Positions 17,957 through 28,202 of a DNA stretch of 64,000 nt are shown piece after piece. Both the position numbers and the translations under genes were made by a program. Position 1 is the first letter of the stretch. Each line of letters opens with the position of its first letter. The notes beneath the pieces are model-generated. The model was given only the letters and a program-made list of their open reading frames with translations, was not told the DNA's origin and searched no databases. Source of the DNA: Pseudomonas sp. DTU_2021_1001937_2_SI_NGA_ILE_001 (GTDB lineage Bacteria > Pseudomonadota > Gammaproteobacteria > Pseudomonadales > Pseudomonadaceae); the NCBI RefSeq assembly GCF_032463525.1, contig NZ_CP135971.1:1116001-1180000 (forward strand). Reading direction: 5' to 3'.

Positions 17957-19792
17957 TCAGGCCGACGAGACCTCTTCGGCCCTTTCGGCACAGCTGCGGC
18001 TGCGCACCGGGCAGTCGCTCGACGCGTTGTGCAGGTTCAGCGCGGTATTGATGATGCCGATATGGCTGAACGCCTGGGGGAAGTTGCCGAGCATGCGCTT
18101 GTCCTTGACGTCGTATTGCTCGGCCAGCAGCCCGACATCGTTGCACAGCCCGCACAGCCGCTCGAACAGTGCCCGGGCTTCGTCCAGACGACCAAGCAGC
18201 ACGTAGACGTCGGCCAGCCAGAACGAACAGACCAGGAAGGTCCCCTCGCCGCCCTTGACCCCATCGGCGCTGCGTTCGGCGTCGTAGCGCAGCAGCAGGC
18301 CGTCCTGCATCAGCTGGCGTTCGATCAGCGCCACGGTGCCGATCACTCGCGGATCATCGGCCGGCAGGAATCCGGTCAGGGCAATCTGCAACAGGCTGGC
18401 GTCGACTTCCTTGGCACCGTAGAACTGTACGAAGCTGTTGAGTTCATGATCGAAGCCGTTGCGGCAGACATCTGCATGGATTTCTTCGGCCACCTGGCGG
18501 CAGCGTGCCGCCAGGCGACGGTCCCGATCACTGCTGGCGTTCTGGCTCAGTTGTCGGGCATTGCGGTCGAAGGCCACCCAGGCCATGACCTTGGAGTGGG
18601 TGAAATGCCGGGGTTCGCAGCGGATCTCCCAGATACCGGCATCGGGCTGGCGCCAGACCTTTTCCAGATACGGCATCACCAGGCGGGTCATGCCGATACC
18701 TCGTGGATGCGGGGGCATGCCGCTGCGCATGGCGTGGGTCATGGCATCGGCCACTTCGCCGAACACGTCGAGCTGCACTTGCGTTGCCGCACCATTGCCG
18801 ACCCGTACGGGCTGGGAGTTCTCATAGCCGGACAACCATGGCAGTTCGTACTCCTGCAAGCGCCGCTCGCCACCCAGGCCGTACATGATCTGGATCTGCT
18901 CGGGGTTACCGGCAATCGAACGCAACAGCCAGTCGTGCCAGGCGGTGGCTTCCTCCAGATAACCCAGGTTGATGAACGCCAGCAGGGTCATGGTCGCGTC
19001 ACGCAGCCAGCAGTAGCGATAGTCCCAGTTGCGCTCGCCGCCCAATTCTTCGGGTAGCGAGGTGGTGACCGCCGCCACGATGCCGCCGGTGGGTGCGTAG
19101 GTCATGGCCTTGAGGGTGATCAGCGAGCGCTTGACCTGCTCGCTCCACTCGCCGACTGGCGGGCAATGCCCGGAGAAGTCACGCCAGAAGCGGGTGGTGT
19201 GCTCATAGGCCTCGTCGACGTCCAGCGCCGGACGCAGGCTTTCGTTGGAGGGCTGCCAGCCCAGGCAGAAGGTCTTGGTTTCACCGGCGGCGACAACGAA
19301 GCGGCTGCCGGTGTGGTGATCCCGGGGGTGCAGGTCGACCGGGCTGCGCAGCACCAGCATCTCCGGTCCGGCCACGGCAGTGAGGGTATGCGGCTCGCGG
19401 CGTTCCACCCAAGGTACGGTGCTGCCGTAGTCGAAGCGAATCGCCAGGTCCATGAGGAATTCCACCTGGCCTTCCAGCCCTACCACCCGGCGCACCACAT
19501 CGCCCTGGGTGTCCATGGGCATGAAGTCCACCAGCATGGCGCGCCCGGTGGGCGTATGAAATTCGGTTTCCAGGGTCAGCGTGCCGTCCTGATAGCGTCG
19601 CTCGACACGCAGCACCTCGGCACTGGGGGCGATCTTCCAGCAGCCGTTGTCGCTGTCACCCAGCAGCGCGGCGAAGCAGGCCGGCGAGTCGAAACGCGGA
19701 AAGCACAACCAGTCCAGCGAACCGTCACGTGATACCAGTGCGGCGGTCTTGCAGTTGCCTAGCAGGGCATAGTCTTCAATCAGTACGGCCAT
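17957..19792 (-). CDS. Glycoside hydrolase family 15 protein (glucoamylase/trehalase-like)
   Basis: This 611-aa cytoplasmic enzyme starts with the family signature IEDYALLGNCKTAALVSRDGSLDWLC and has the (alpha/alpha)6-barrel motifs, such as NWDYRYCWLRDA around residue 260. Bacterial relatives hydrolyse terminal alpha-glucosidic bonds in maltodextrins or trehalose; which of these applies cannot be read from sequence. There is no signal peptide. It is the last gene of the minus-strand run gnd-zwf-HAD-GH15, starting 35 bp after the HAD stop, and it faces the glycogen/trehalose cluster a few kilobases away. This suggests a role in returning glucose from storage sugars to the oxidative pentose route encoded by its operon partners. 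Confidence 0.88.
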   Translation of the reverse strand: MAVLIEDYALLGNCKTAALVSRDGSLDWLCFPRFDSPACFAALLGDSDNGCWKIAPSAEVLRVERRYQDGTLTLETEFHTPTGRAMLVDFMPMDTQGDVVRRVVGLEGQVEFLMDLAIRFDYGSTVPWVERREPHTLTAVAGPEMLVLRSPVDLHPRDHHTGSRFVVAAGETKTFCLGWQPSNESLRPALDVDEAYEHTTRFWRDFSGHCPPVGEWSEQVKRSLITLKAMTYAPTGGIVAAVTTSLPEELGGERNWDYRYCWLRDATMTLLAFINLGYLEEATAWHDWLLRSIAGNPEQIQIMYGLGGERRLQEYELPWLSGYENSQPVRVGNGAATQVQLDVFGEVADAMTHAMRSGMPPHPRGIGMTRLVMPYLEKVWRQPDAGIWEIRCEPRHFTHSKVMAWVAFDRNARQLSQNASSDRDRRLAARCRQVAEEIHADVCRNGFDHELNSFVQFYGAKEVDASLLQIALTGFLPADDPRVIGTVALIERQLMQDGLLLRYDAERSADGVKGGEGTFLVCSFWLADVYVLLGRLDEARALFERLCGLCNDVGLLAEQYDVKDKRMLGNFPQAFSHIGIINTALNLHNASSDCPVRSRSCAERAEEVSSA

Positions 19793-19827
19793 GGCAGATT
19801 ATCCCTCTAGCGAACCCACTTCAGATT

Positions 19828-20646
19828 TCAACGCGGCAACAGATAACGCTCTATCGCCTGCACCACACCCTCCTCCACATTGCTGCCGGTGACCTGGTCG
19901 GCCCGGGCGCGCACGTCTTCACGCGCCTGCCCCATGGCGATGGACAGCCCGGCCACCTGGAACATCGCCAGGTCGTTGTGCCCGTCACCGATGGCCGCAG
20001 TCTGCTGCAGCCCGATGCCCAGGTGTTCGGCCAGCGTCTGCAGCGCGGCGCCCTTGTTGGCCTGCACGGCAGTAATGTCGAGGTAATAATCCTGGGAACG
20101 CGCCGCCAGGGCACGCCCCTGCAGACGCGCCGACAAGTCACCCTCGAGGCGCTTGAGCAAGTCGAAATCCGCACTGGAGGCCACGATCTTGTCGATGCGC
20201 GACAGGTACGGTTCGAAGCTGTCTACCGGCAATGGACCGTAACCCAGTGCGCTGCGTTCATGCTCGACGTACTCGCCCTGCTCATCGAGCAGCAGCCACT
20301 GGTCATCGGCGAACACCCAGACGTCGAGGTTTCGCGCGGCGAATTCGTCCAGGCACAGGCGCGCCGCCTGCGGGTCGATGGGGTGCGCCTGCAGCAGGCT
20401 GCCGTCGGGATTGACCAGGCTGCCGCCGTTGAATCCCGCGTACGGCAGGTCGATGCCCAGGGTCTCCACGACATGGCGCATGGCCCTGGGGGGACGGCTG
20501 CTGGCGACACTGAACGCCACCCCGGCCTCGCGCAGGCGCCTTACCGCGTCGATGGTCGCCGGGCTGAGCTGATGGTCAGGTTGCAATAACGTGCCGTCGA
20601 GGTCGGACAACAGCAGGCGGATGGGGCGCTGGAAAGACTCACCCAT
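19828..20646 (-). CDS. Cof-type HAD-superfamily sugar-phosphate phosphatase
   Basis: This 272-aa protein of the Cof/YbiV type has motif I DLDGTLL near residue 15 and motif IV GDGHNDLAMF near residue 215, with the cap domain between them. Such enzymes remove phosphate from small sugar phosphates or flavin-type substrates; the substrate here is unknown. I chose the ATG at 20646 (MGESFQRP), which overlaps the zwf stop by 8 nt, rather than the open frame that runs 20 codons further upstream. The overlap implies translational coupling with glucose-6-phosphate dehydrogenase and a link to hexose-phosphate levels. Confidence 0.85.
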   Translation of the reverse strand: MGESFQRPIRLLLSDLDGTLLQPDHQLSPATIDAVRRLREAGVAFSVASSRPPRAMRHVVETLGIDLPYAGFNGGSLVNPDGSLLQAHPIDPQAARLCLDEFAARNLDVWVFADDQWLLLDEQGEYVEHERSALGYGPLPVDSFEPYLSRIDKIVASSADFDLLKRLEGDLSARLQGRALAARSQDYYLDITAVQANKGAALQTLAEHLGIGLQQTAAIGDGHNDLAMFQVAGLSIAMGQAREDVRARADQVTGSNVEEGVVQAIERYLLPR

Positions 20647-22164
20647 CGATCTGCCGCCATTCCCGGCCATCGTTGCGCAGCAGCTCGTCGGCCGCTTCCG
20701 GGCCACTGCCGCCAGCGATGTACGGCTGCACTTCCGGGTGCTTGGTCCAGGCGTCCAGGAACGGCTGCACGGCGCGCCAGCCGTTCTCGATGTTGTCGGC
20801 GCGCTGGAACAGCGTCTGGTCGCCGGTCAGGCAGTCATAGATCAGGGTTTCGTACCCGGTGGACGGGTGCATTTCGAAGAAGTCCTTGTAGGCGAAGCCC
20901 AGAGCGATGTCTTCCATGTCCAGGGTTGGGCCGGGACGCTTGGCGAACAGGTCGAACCACATGCCCTCGTTGGGCTGGATCTGGATGCGCAGGAAGTTGG
21001 GCCGCAGGCGGTCCACTTCGGTGTCGCGGAACTGCGCATAGGGCGCAGGCTTGAAGCAGATGGCGATTTCCGTGCTGCGCGTGCTCAGGCGCTTGCCGGT
21101 GCGCAGGTAGAACGGCACACCCACCCAGCGCCAGTTGTCGATCATCACCTTCAGCGCCACGTAGGTCTCGGTGTTGCTGTCTGGCTCGATACGCTCTTCC
21201 TGGCGGTAGCCGGCCAGCCCGGCGCTCTTGTTCTCGGTGTACTGGCCGCGTACCGAGTTGGCCAGCGCTTCCATCTCGCTCCAGGGTCGGATGGCACCGA
21301 CCACCTTGGCTTTCTCGCCACGCACCGCATCAGCCCCAAAGGCCGCTGGCGGCTCCATGGCCACCATGGCCAGCAGCTGGAACAGGTGATTGGGCACCAT
21401 GTCCCGCAGGGCGCCGGTGTTCTCGTAGAAACCGGCACGGGTACCGACCCCCACGGTTTCCGCCGCAGTGATCTGCACGTGATCGATGTAGTGGTTGTTC
21501 CAGAACGACTCGAACAGGCCGTTGGAGAAGCGGCTGACCAGAATGTTCTGGACGGTCTCCTTGCCCAGGTAATGGTCGATGCGATAGATCTGTCGCTCGC
21601 TCATGACCTTGAGCAGGCACTCGTTGAGGGCCACGGCGCTGGGCAGGTCCGAACCGAACGGCTTCTCCACCACGACGCGGCGAAACACCCCGTCGTCTTC
21701 CTGCAACAGCCCGGCCTTGCCCAGGCGTTGCGCGACTTCCGCGAAGAAGCGCGGCGCGGTGGCCAGGTAGAACGCCGCATTGCCGGTCGCGGTCTGCTCG
21801 ATGCGCTCGCCAATGGCCTGATAGGTCGCATCGTCGAGGAAATCGCCCTGGATGTAGCTGATGCGCTTGGCCAGGCGCCCCCACAGCCGGGGGTCGAGCA
21901 CCTCGCCCCCTTCGGCGTTCTTCTTCGCCCCCTCCTCGCGGATGAAGGCCTCCAGCTTGGCGGTGTATTCCTGGTCGGTGGCGGCGTTATGGTCGACGCC
22001 GACGATATGCAGGTTGTCGTCCACCAGGCCGTCGCGGGTCAGGTTGTACAGCGCTGGCATCAGCAAGCGCTTGACCAGGTCGCCATGAGCGCCGAACAGA
22101 AACAGGGTGGTCGGTGGAGCGACCTGCGGAGACTTCTCGGATTCGGAGCTCGGCGACAGACCCA

Positions 22165-22165
<1 letters not shown>
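20639..22165 (-). CDS. zwf: Glucose-6-phosphate 1-dehydrogenase
   Basis: The 508-aa enzyme oxidises glucose 6-phosphate to 6-phosphogluconolactone with reduction of NAD(P)+. It has the nucleotide-binding FGAHGDLVKRLLMPALYN near residue 23 (His where many family members have Ser) and the substrate/catalytic motif RIDHYLGKETVQN. Length is normal. The start overlaps the gnd stop by one base (TAATG). Pseudomonads carry several zwf paralogues. This copy, next to gnd and away from the edd-glk-hexR genes, corresponds in context to the second zwf of P. putida. Confidence 0.93.
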
Positions 22166-23139
<974 letters not shown>

Positions 23140-23456
23140 GAAGTGCTGCTCCTGGTACGAAATTTCAAAAGTAGGAATGCTTCACGTTATACGAAGCTTC
23201 AAGGCATGCAACTTAGTGTTACAGCGCCGCGCCAGGGTTCCCGGCGGGTGGAAATCCGTCATCGCGCCCGATTTCAGGGGCGTTGGCGGAAAATGAAGAA
23301 AAAGTCACCTGACCATGAAAAATAAAAAAGTTCCATTGTCGGGCAAAAGAAATCAGAATCGGAGCCGATAGAGGGGACGAGCAGCGGCTGGTCGGGGATC
23401 GATAGTCATTGCCAAGAGCCTTTCTGACGTTGAAACCGCCATTTGCGAGGTAAGCA

Positions 23457-23627
23457 ATGGGTACTTTACTGCCAGCACTTGCACCACAAACCCTGTATGT
23501 CACCATCCGCCGCGACGAGCTGCGCGCCCTCAAAGAAGAACGCGCCCAGTTGCAGCACAAGCTCACCCAGATGACCCGCCTGCTGGAACAGTCCCAGTTC
23601 GGTGGTCCGGACAAGGCCCTGGCCTGA
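23457..23627 (+). CDS. Small conserved-looking coiled protein, 56 aa
   Basis: The ATG at 23457 opens a 56-codon frame starting MGTLLPALAPQTLYVTIRRD and ending DKALA, with GAGG about 8 nt upstream. The middle (residues ~18-45, RDELRALKEERAQLQHKLTQ) is charged and heptad-like, suggesting a short coiled coil and oligomerisation. There is no membrane segment. Codon use is that of real Pseudomonas genes. It stands between gnd (divergent) and a convergent acetyltransferase gene. Function unknown. Confidence 0.65.
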   Translation: MGTLLPALAPQTLYVTIRRDELRALKEERAQLQHKLTQMTRLLEQSQFGGPDKALA

Positions 23628-23715
23628 TCCCGCTGCCCGGCAGGCTCGAACAGCCTGCCACCGCCCTTCCCGGCCCGCGTCCACGGGCCGTTCGAAGCCG
23701 TCGGCTTCAGAAGCT

Positions 23716-24207
23716 TCAGAGCCCCTTCTGCCAGAACAGCGCCCGCCCCATCTGCGGATCCAGCTGATAATCGTCGAAACCCTGCCTGCGATACGCCGCC
23801 TGCGCCGCCTCGTTGCCTTCCAGCACCTCCAGAGTCAGCTTGCAGCAACCGCGCTGCCGGGCGATCTCCTCGACCTTGGCGAGCATCTTCTGGCTGATGC
23901 CCTGGCCGCGATGGCTGTGCAGCACGACCACGTCATGAATGTTGACCAGCGGCCGGCAGGCGAACGTGGAGAAGCCTTCGAAGCAGTTGACCAGACCCAC
24001 CGGCTCGCCAGCGACGAACGCCAGTACACTGAACGCATGGGGGCGCTTGGCCAGCTCACTGGCCAGTTGCTCGCGGATATCGGCTGGCAGCGACTGCCCA
24101 CCGCCCATGACATCTTCGGCATAGTGGTTCAGCATTTCACCGATCGCATCGGCATGAACCGGATTGGTGTAGCTTGCTTGCAGGACCAGCACCTCAGGGC
24201 TTTGCAT
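23716..24207 (-). CDS. GNAT-family N-acetyltransferase
   Basis: A single-domain, 163-aa acetyl-CoA-dependent acetyltransferase. The acetyl-CoA loop is visible as HRGQGISQKML near residue 98, followed by the usual NEAAQAAYRRQGF motif near residue 133. The substrate cannot be predicted. Its start region faces the glgA promoter region, divergently, with 564 bp between the two starts. It is probably a single-gene unit. Confidence 0.88.
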   Translation of the reverse strand: MQSPEVLVLQASYTNPVHADAIGEMLNHYAEDVMGGGQSLPADIREQLASELAKRPHAFSVLAFVAGEPVGLVNCFEGFSTFACRPLVNIHDVVVLHSHRGQGISQKMLAKVEEIARQRGCCKLTLEVLEGNEAAQAAYRRQGFDDYQLDPQMGRALFWQKGL

Positions 24208-24771
24208 TGTCTTCCTCGATTCGAATCATGTGCTTCCGAGCTTGCTCGGCCGGCGATTCTAACGCGTCCTTGATGACTGTATTCCAATCGTTACGTAGGA
24301 ATTTTCGACACGTGCACAAGAATCGCGCTCGATGTGCCCTGTGAAAAGGCATAGGAAATCATCGCGCACTCAACATGCCCCGCTGACGCTCACGCCCGCC
24401 CCGGTATCGGGCACCTGCGGACCCGATCCGACGACCGGTCGTCGCCTCCATGATGGCCTCTGCCCCGGCACTCTTGGGTGCAGTTCACCGGCTGCCTACC
24501 ACACAAATGCGTATGCCCGTCGACCGCCAAGGCGCATGCCAGACATTTCGGCATAAAAAAGTCGAAACTTCTGAAAAACCGCCGGGTCATCTTCTTAGAC
24601 ACGCCTATGCTGAGGGATGACCTCGTAATCGGTGTCATCACCCTGTCCTTGAAGCTGCGGTAGACAGCAAAACGGGTATTGATCTTGCGTGACCTAGTGC
24701 ACTGGGCCATAGGACCTGGCCGGAAGCACGCACGAAGCTGCAAACACACTGAGATTCAACGGGAGAACACG
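24208..24771. other. Intergenic region between the acetyltransferase and glgA
   Basis: This 564-bp divergent region has no convincing gene; the open frames crossing it have no family match. It holds a small hairpin CCGAGCTTGCTCGG (about 24237-24250) near the acetyltransferase start, an AT-rich stretch around 24545-24585, and the promoter-like CTATGCT described separately. It presumably carries the control of the glycogen/trehalose cluster. Confidence 0.5.
24590..24620 (+). promoter_or_regulatory. Possible RpoS-type promoter for glgA
   Basis: CTATGCT at 24605-24611, preceded by GC and followed by GAGG, resembles the stationary-phase sigma factor -10 element (CTATACT). It lies about 160 bp upstream of the glgA start. 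No clear -35 hexamer goes with it, as is common for RpoS promoters. Storage-sugar genes are often RpoS-controlled, so the site is plausible but unproven. Confidence 0.35.
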
Positions 24772-26370
24772 ATGATAAGCGCCGCTGTGAAAACCCATCA
24801 GGGAGAGAGTTTTGGTCAGCCGGCCGGCGAGCTGAATCATCTACCACTACTGGGCAGGCCCCAGATGCCAGTACTTCACCTTCCCACCACACCCCAACTG
24901 CCAGAACACAGCATCTCGCAGGTCAACCGCCGCAAGGTGCTGTTCGTGACATCGGAAATGGCCGACCTGGTGAAAACCGGCGGCCTGGGCGACGTGTCCG
25001 CTGCCCTGCCGCGGGCCATGCGCCACTTGCATGACGTACGCGTGCTGATCCCCGGCTACCCGCAGGTCATCAACAGTGGCAACCCGATCCACATCATCAG
25101 TTCCCTGGGCGGCCATGCCGCCCTGCCGCCGTGCAAGATCGGCCGCATGGACATGAAGGACGGGCTGGTCATCTATGTGCTGATCTGCCCTGAACTGTAC
25201 GAGCGTGAAGGCACCCCTTATGGCGACAGCCATGGCCGCGACTGGTCGGACAACCACATCCGCTTCGCCCGCCTGGGCCTGGCCGCCGCGGAGTTCGCCG
25301 CTGGTGCGGTGAAAACCCAATGGTGCCCGGAGCTGGTGCATGCCCATGACTGGCCTGCCGGCCTGGCCCCAGCCTACATGCGCTGGCGCGGCCAGGACAC
25401 GCCAAGCATCTTCACCATCCACAACCTAGCCTACCAGGGCACCGTCAGCCCCACCGTCGCGCCTGAACTGGGCATTCCCGAGCAGGCCATGACCCCCGAC
25501 GGCATGGAGTTCTACGGCAAGCTGTCGTTCATCAAGGCCGGCATGGCCTACGCCAGCCACATCACCACGGTGAGCGCCACCTATGCCCGGGAGATCACCA
25601 CCCCGGCCTTCGGTTGTGGCCTGGAAGGCTTCCTGCAGAGCAAGGCCGACAAAGGTCAGCTCAGCGGCATCCCCAACGGTATCGACGCCAGCTGGGATGC
25701 GGCCACCGACAAGCATCTGATCTGCCACTTCGCGCCCAATGAATGGCTGCGCAAGGAAATCAACGCCGACTACGTTCGTGAACTGTTCGAACTGGAGCCT
25801 TCCAAAGGCCCGTTGTTCGCCGTGGTCTCGCGGCTGGTCTACCAGAAGGGCCTGGACCTGACCATCGGTGTGGCCGAACACATCGTCGCCAAGGGCGGCC
25901 AGATTGCCATTATCGGTCGCGGCGAACCCGAGGAAGAACAGGCCATGCGGGACCTGGCAGCGCGCTTCCCCGGCCGCATCAGCGTGCGCGTAGGCTTCAA
26001 CGAAACCGATGCACGCCGCATGTTCGCCGGCAGCGACTTCCTGCTCATGCCGTCGCGCTACGAGCCCTGCGGCCTGAGCCAGATGTACGCCCAGCGCTTC
26101 GGTTCGCTGCCCGTGGCCCGCAACACCGGCGGCCTGGCCGACACCATCGAGGATGGCGTCACCGGCTTCCTGTTCGACGAGTCCACCGTCGAGAGCTACA
26201 CCGAAGCGCTGAACCGGGCCTTCAAGGTCTTCGACAACACGGCACTGCTCAACGCCATGCGCTGCCGCGCCATGGCCGCGCCGTTCAACTGGCAGCAAGC
26301 CGTGGAACCCTATGCCGAGCTGTACCGGGAGCTGCTGAAGAAAAACCTGGGTGTCGCCCTGCACTACTGA
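24772..26370 (+). CDS. glgA: Glycogen synthase (GT5)
   Basis: This 532-aa glucosyltransferase extends alpha-1,4-glucan from ADP-glucose. It has the family KTGGLGDV motif near residue 65, preceded by KVLFVTSEMADL, and the C-terminal nucleotide-sugar site with MPSRYEPCGLSQMYAQRFG. An N-terminal extension of about 45 residues precedes the first strand. The start is the ATG at 24772, preceded by GGGAG, rather than the upstream in-frame codon at 24679. It leads the cluster glgA-treZ-malQ-treY-DUF2934-glgX, with treZ starting 17 bp after its stop. Confidence 0.93.
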   Translation: MISAAVKTHQGESFGQPAGELNHLPLLGRPQMPVLHLPTTPQLPEHSISQVNRRKVLFVTSEMADLVKTGGLGDVSAALPRAMRHLHDVRVLIPGYPQVINSGNPIHIISSLGGHAALPPCKIGRMDMKDGLVIYVLICPELYEREGTPYGDSHGRDWSDNHIRFARLGLAAAEFAAGAVKTQWCPELVHAHDWPAGLAPAYMRWRGQDTPSIFTIHNLAYQGTVSPTVAPELGIPEQAMTPDGMEFYGKLSFIKAGMAYASHITTVSATYAREITTPAFGCGLEGFLQSKADKGQLSGIPNGIDASWDAATDKHLICHFAPNEWLRKEINADYVRELFELEPSKGPLFAVVSRLVYQKGLDLTIGVAEHIVAKGGQIAIIGRGEPEEEQAMRDLAARFPGRISVRVGFNETDARRMFAGSDFLLMPSRYEPCGLSQMYAQRFGSLPVARNTGGLADTIEDGVTGFLFDESTVESYTEALNRAFKVFDNTALLNAMRCRAMAAPFNWQQAVEPYAELYRELLKKNLGVALHY

Positions 26371-26387
26371 AATCGATGAGGTCACGG

Positions 26388-28202
26388 ATGCCACTGCGTA
26401 CAGAACCTGACTGGCGCCACGGCGCCGTTCTACTGGACCCGCAACACACGCGTTTCGCCCTCTGGGCACCGGATGCGAAGGAAGTTTCTCTGGTTCTGGA
26501 CGACGGTCAGCGGCTGGCGATGCCGGCCCTGGCTGATGGCTGGTTCGTCCTGGAAGCCGCCTGCAGTGCCGGCACGGGTTATCGCTTCGCCATCGACCAG
26601 CGCCTCGAAGTGCCTGACCCTGCCTCCAGGGCGCAGAACGGCGACGTGCACACGTCCAGCCGGGTCGTCGACCCTGCCGCTTACGCCTGGCAGCACAGCA
26701 CCTGGCAAGGCAGGCCCTGGCACGAGGCAATCATCTACGAACTGCACGTCGGCGCCCTGGGCGGCTACGCCGGCGTCGAGCGGCAACTGCCGCGCCTGGC
26801 GGCCCTGGGCATCACGGCCATCGAGCTGATGCCGCTGGCGCAGTTCCCCGGCGACCGCAACTGGGGCTACGACGGCGTGCTGCCCTATGCGCCGCAGGCC
26901 TCGTATGGCACACCCGAACAGCTCAAGCAGCTCGTCGATACCGCTCACGGCCTGGGGCTGATGGTCATTCTCGACGTGGTCTATAACCACTTCGGCCCCG
27001 ACGGCAACTACCTGGGCGAGTACGCCAGGGAGTTCTTCCGCGAAGACATCCATACGCCTTGGGGCGCCGCCATCGATTTTCGTCGGCCCGAAGTGCGCCG
27101 TTACTTCATCGACAACGCACTGATGTGGCTCAACGAGTACCGCTTCGACGGCCTGCGCATGGACGCCGTGCACGCCATCAACGACCCGCAGTTTCTCAAG
27201 GACTTCGCCCGCCAGGTGCGCGCGGCCATCGAGCCGGGCCGCCATGTATGGCTGAACCTGGAGAACGAATTCAACCAGGCCGGCCTGCTGGAGGAAGGCT
27301 TCGATGCGCAGTGGAACGACGATGGCCATAACACCCTGCACGTCCTGTTGACCGGCGAAACCGACGCCTACTACCAGGACTTCGCCCAGCAACCGACACG
27401 CAAGCTGGCAAGACTGCTCAGCGAAGGCTTCGTCTACCAGGGCCAGGCCAATCGGCATGGCGAAGCGCGCGGCGAGCCCAGTGCGCACCTGCCTCCCACG
27501 GCCTTCGTGCTGTTCCTGCAGAACCACGATCAGATCGGCAACCGCGCCCTGGGCGAGCGCCTGCCACGCCTGGCACCGGCGCAGGCGCTGCAGGCGGCCA
27601 CCGCGCTGCTGTTGCTGGCGCCGATGATTCCGCTGATGTTCATGGGCGATGAATGGGCCGCCAGCGAGCCCTTCCTGTTCTTCACCAGCCACCATGGCGA
27701 GCTGGCCGATGCGGTGCGCGAAGGCCGTCGCAACGAATTCGCCGACTTCGCGGCCTTCAACGATCCACAGCGCCGCGAAGCGATTCCCGACCCCAACGAC
27801 CCACGCACCTTCGAGGCCTCACGCCCGGCCCTGGCGGCACTCGACCTGGAAACCGACCAAGGCCTGGAGCACCGCCAGTGGCTGGCGCTCTACCAGCAGC
27901 TGCTGCAGATCCGCCATGCCGAGATCATTCCGCGCCTGCCCGGCGCCTTCGCCCTGGGCACCGAAGTGCTCGCCGATGGCGCGGTCAGCGCACGCTGGCG
28001 CATGGGCGATGGCCAGGTGCTGCGCATCGATCTGAACCTTGGCGCACAGCCGCTCGCCCTGCCGCGCCCGGCGGCCGAACGCTGCCTGTGGCGCAGCCCG
28101 GCACATTCGACAGAACCTTCGCAACACGGTGTCCTCGAACCCTGGACGGCCATTGTCAGCCTGTCGCAGCAAGACTCAGCGGAGATTCAGGATGAGCAAT
28201 GA
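26388..28202 (+). CDS. treZ: Maltooligosyltrehalose trehalohydrolase
   Basis: The 604-aa GH13 enzyme cleaves maltooligosyl-trehalose to release trehalose. An N-terminal CBM48-like domain (~1-100) precedes a (beta/alpha)8 barrel with DVVYNHFGPDGNYL, the nucleophile region FDGLRMDAVHAI, the acid region LENEFNQ and the late motif LQNHDQIGN. It works directly after TreY, also encoded in this cluster. I chose the ATG at 26388 because AGG is positioned 6 nt before it; an in-frame ATG at 26376 is the alternative. Its last 11 nt overlap malQ, so the two are translated together. Confidence 0.93.
   Translation: MPLRTEPDWRHGAVLLDPQHTRFALWAPDAKEVSLVLDDGQRLAMPALADGWFVLEAACSAGTGYRFAIDQRLEVPDPASRAQNGDVHTSSRVVDPAAYAWQHSTWQGRPWHEAIIYELHVGALGGYAGVERQLPRLAALGITAIELMPLAQFPGDRNWGYDGVLPYAPQASYGTPEQLKQLVDTAHGLGLMVILDVVYNHFGPDGNYLGEYAREFFREDIHTPWGAAIDFRRPEVRRYFIDNALMWLNEYRFDGLRMDAVHAINDPQFLKDFARQVRAAIEPGRHVWLNLENEFNQAGLLEEGFDAQWNDDGHNTLHVLLTGETDAYYQDFAQQPTRKLARLLSEGFVYQGQANRHGEARGEPSAHLPPTAFVLFLQNHDQIGNRALGERLPRLAPAQALQAATALLLLAPMIPLMFMGDEWAASEPFLFFTSHHGELADAVREGRRNEFADFAAFNDPQRREAIPDPNDPRTFEASRPALAALDLETDQGLEHRQWLALYQQLLQIRHAEIIPRLPGAFALGTEVLADGAVSARWRMGDGQVLRIDLNLGAQPLALPRPAAERCLWRSPAHSTEPSQHGVLEPWTAIVSLSQQDSAEIQDEQ

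Noticed and set aside
24332..24749. Small open frames on both strands upstream of glgA
   Set aside because: No ribosome site, no recognisable domain and poor codon use. The region reads as a promoter.
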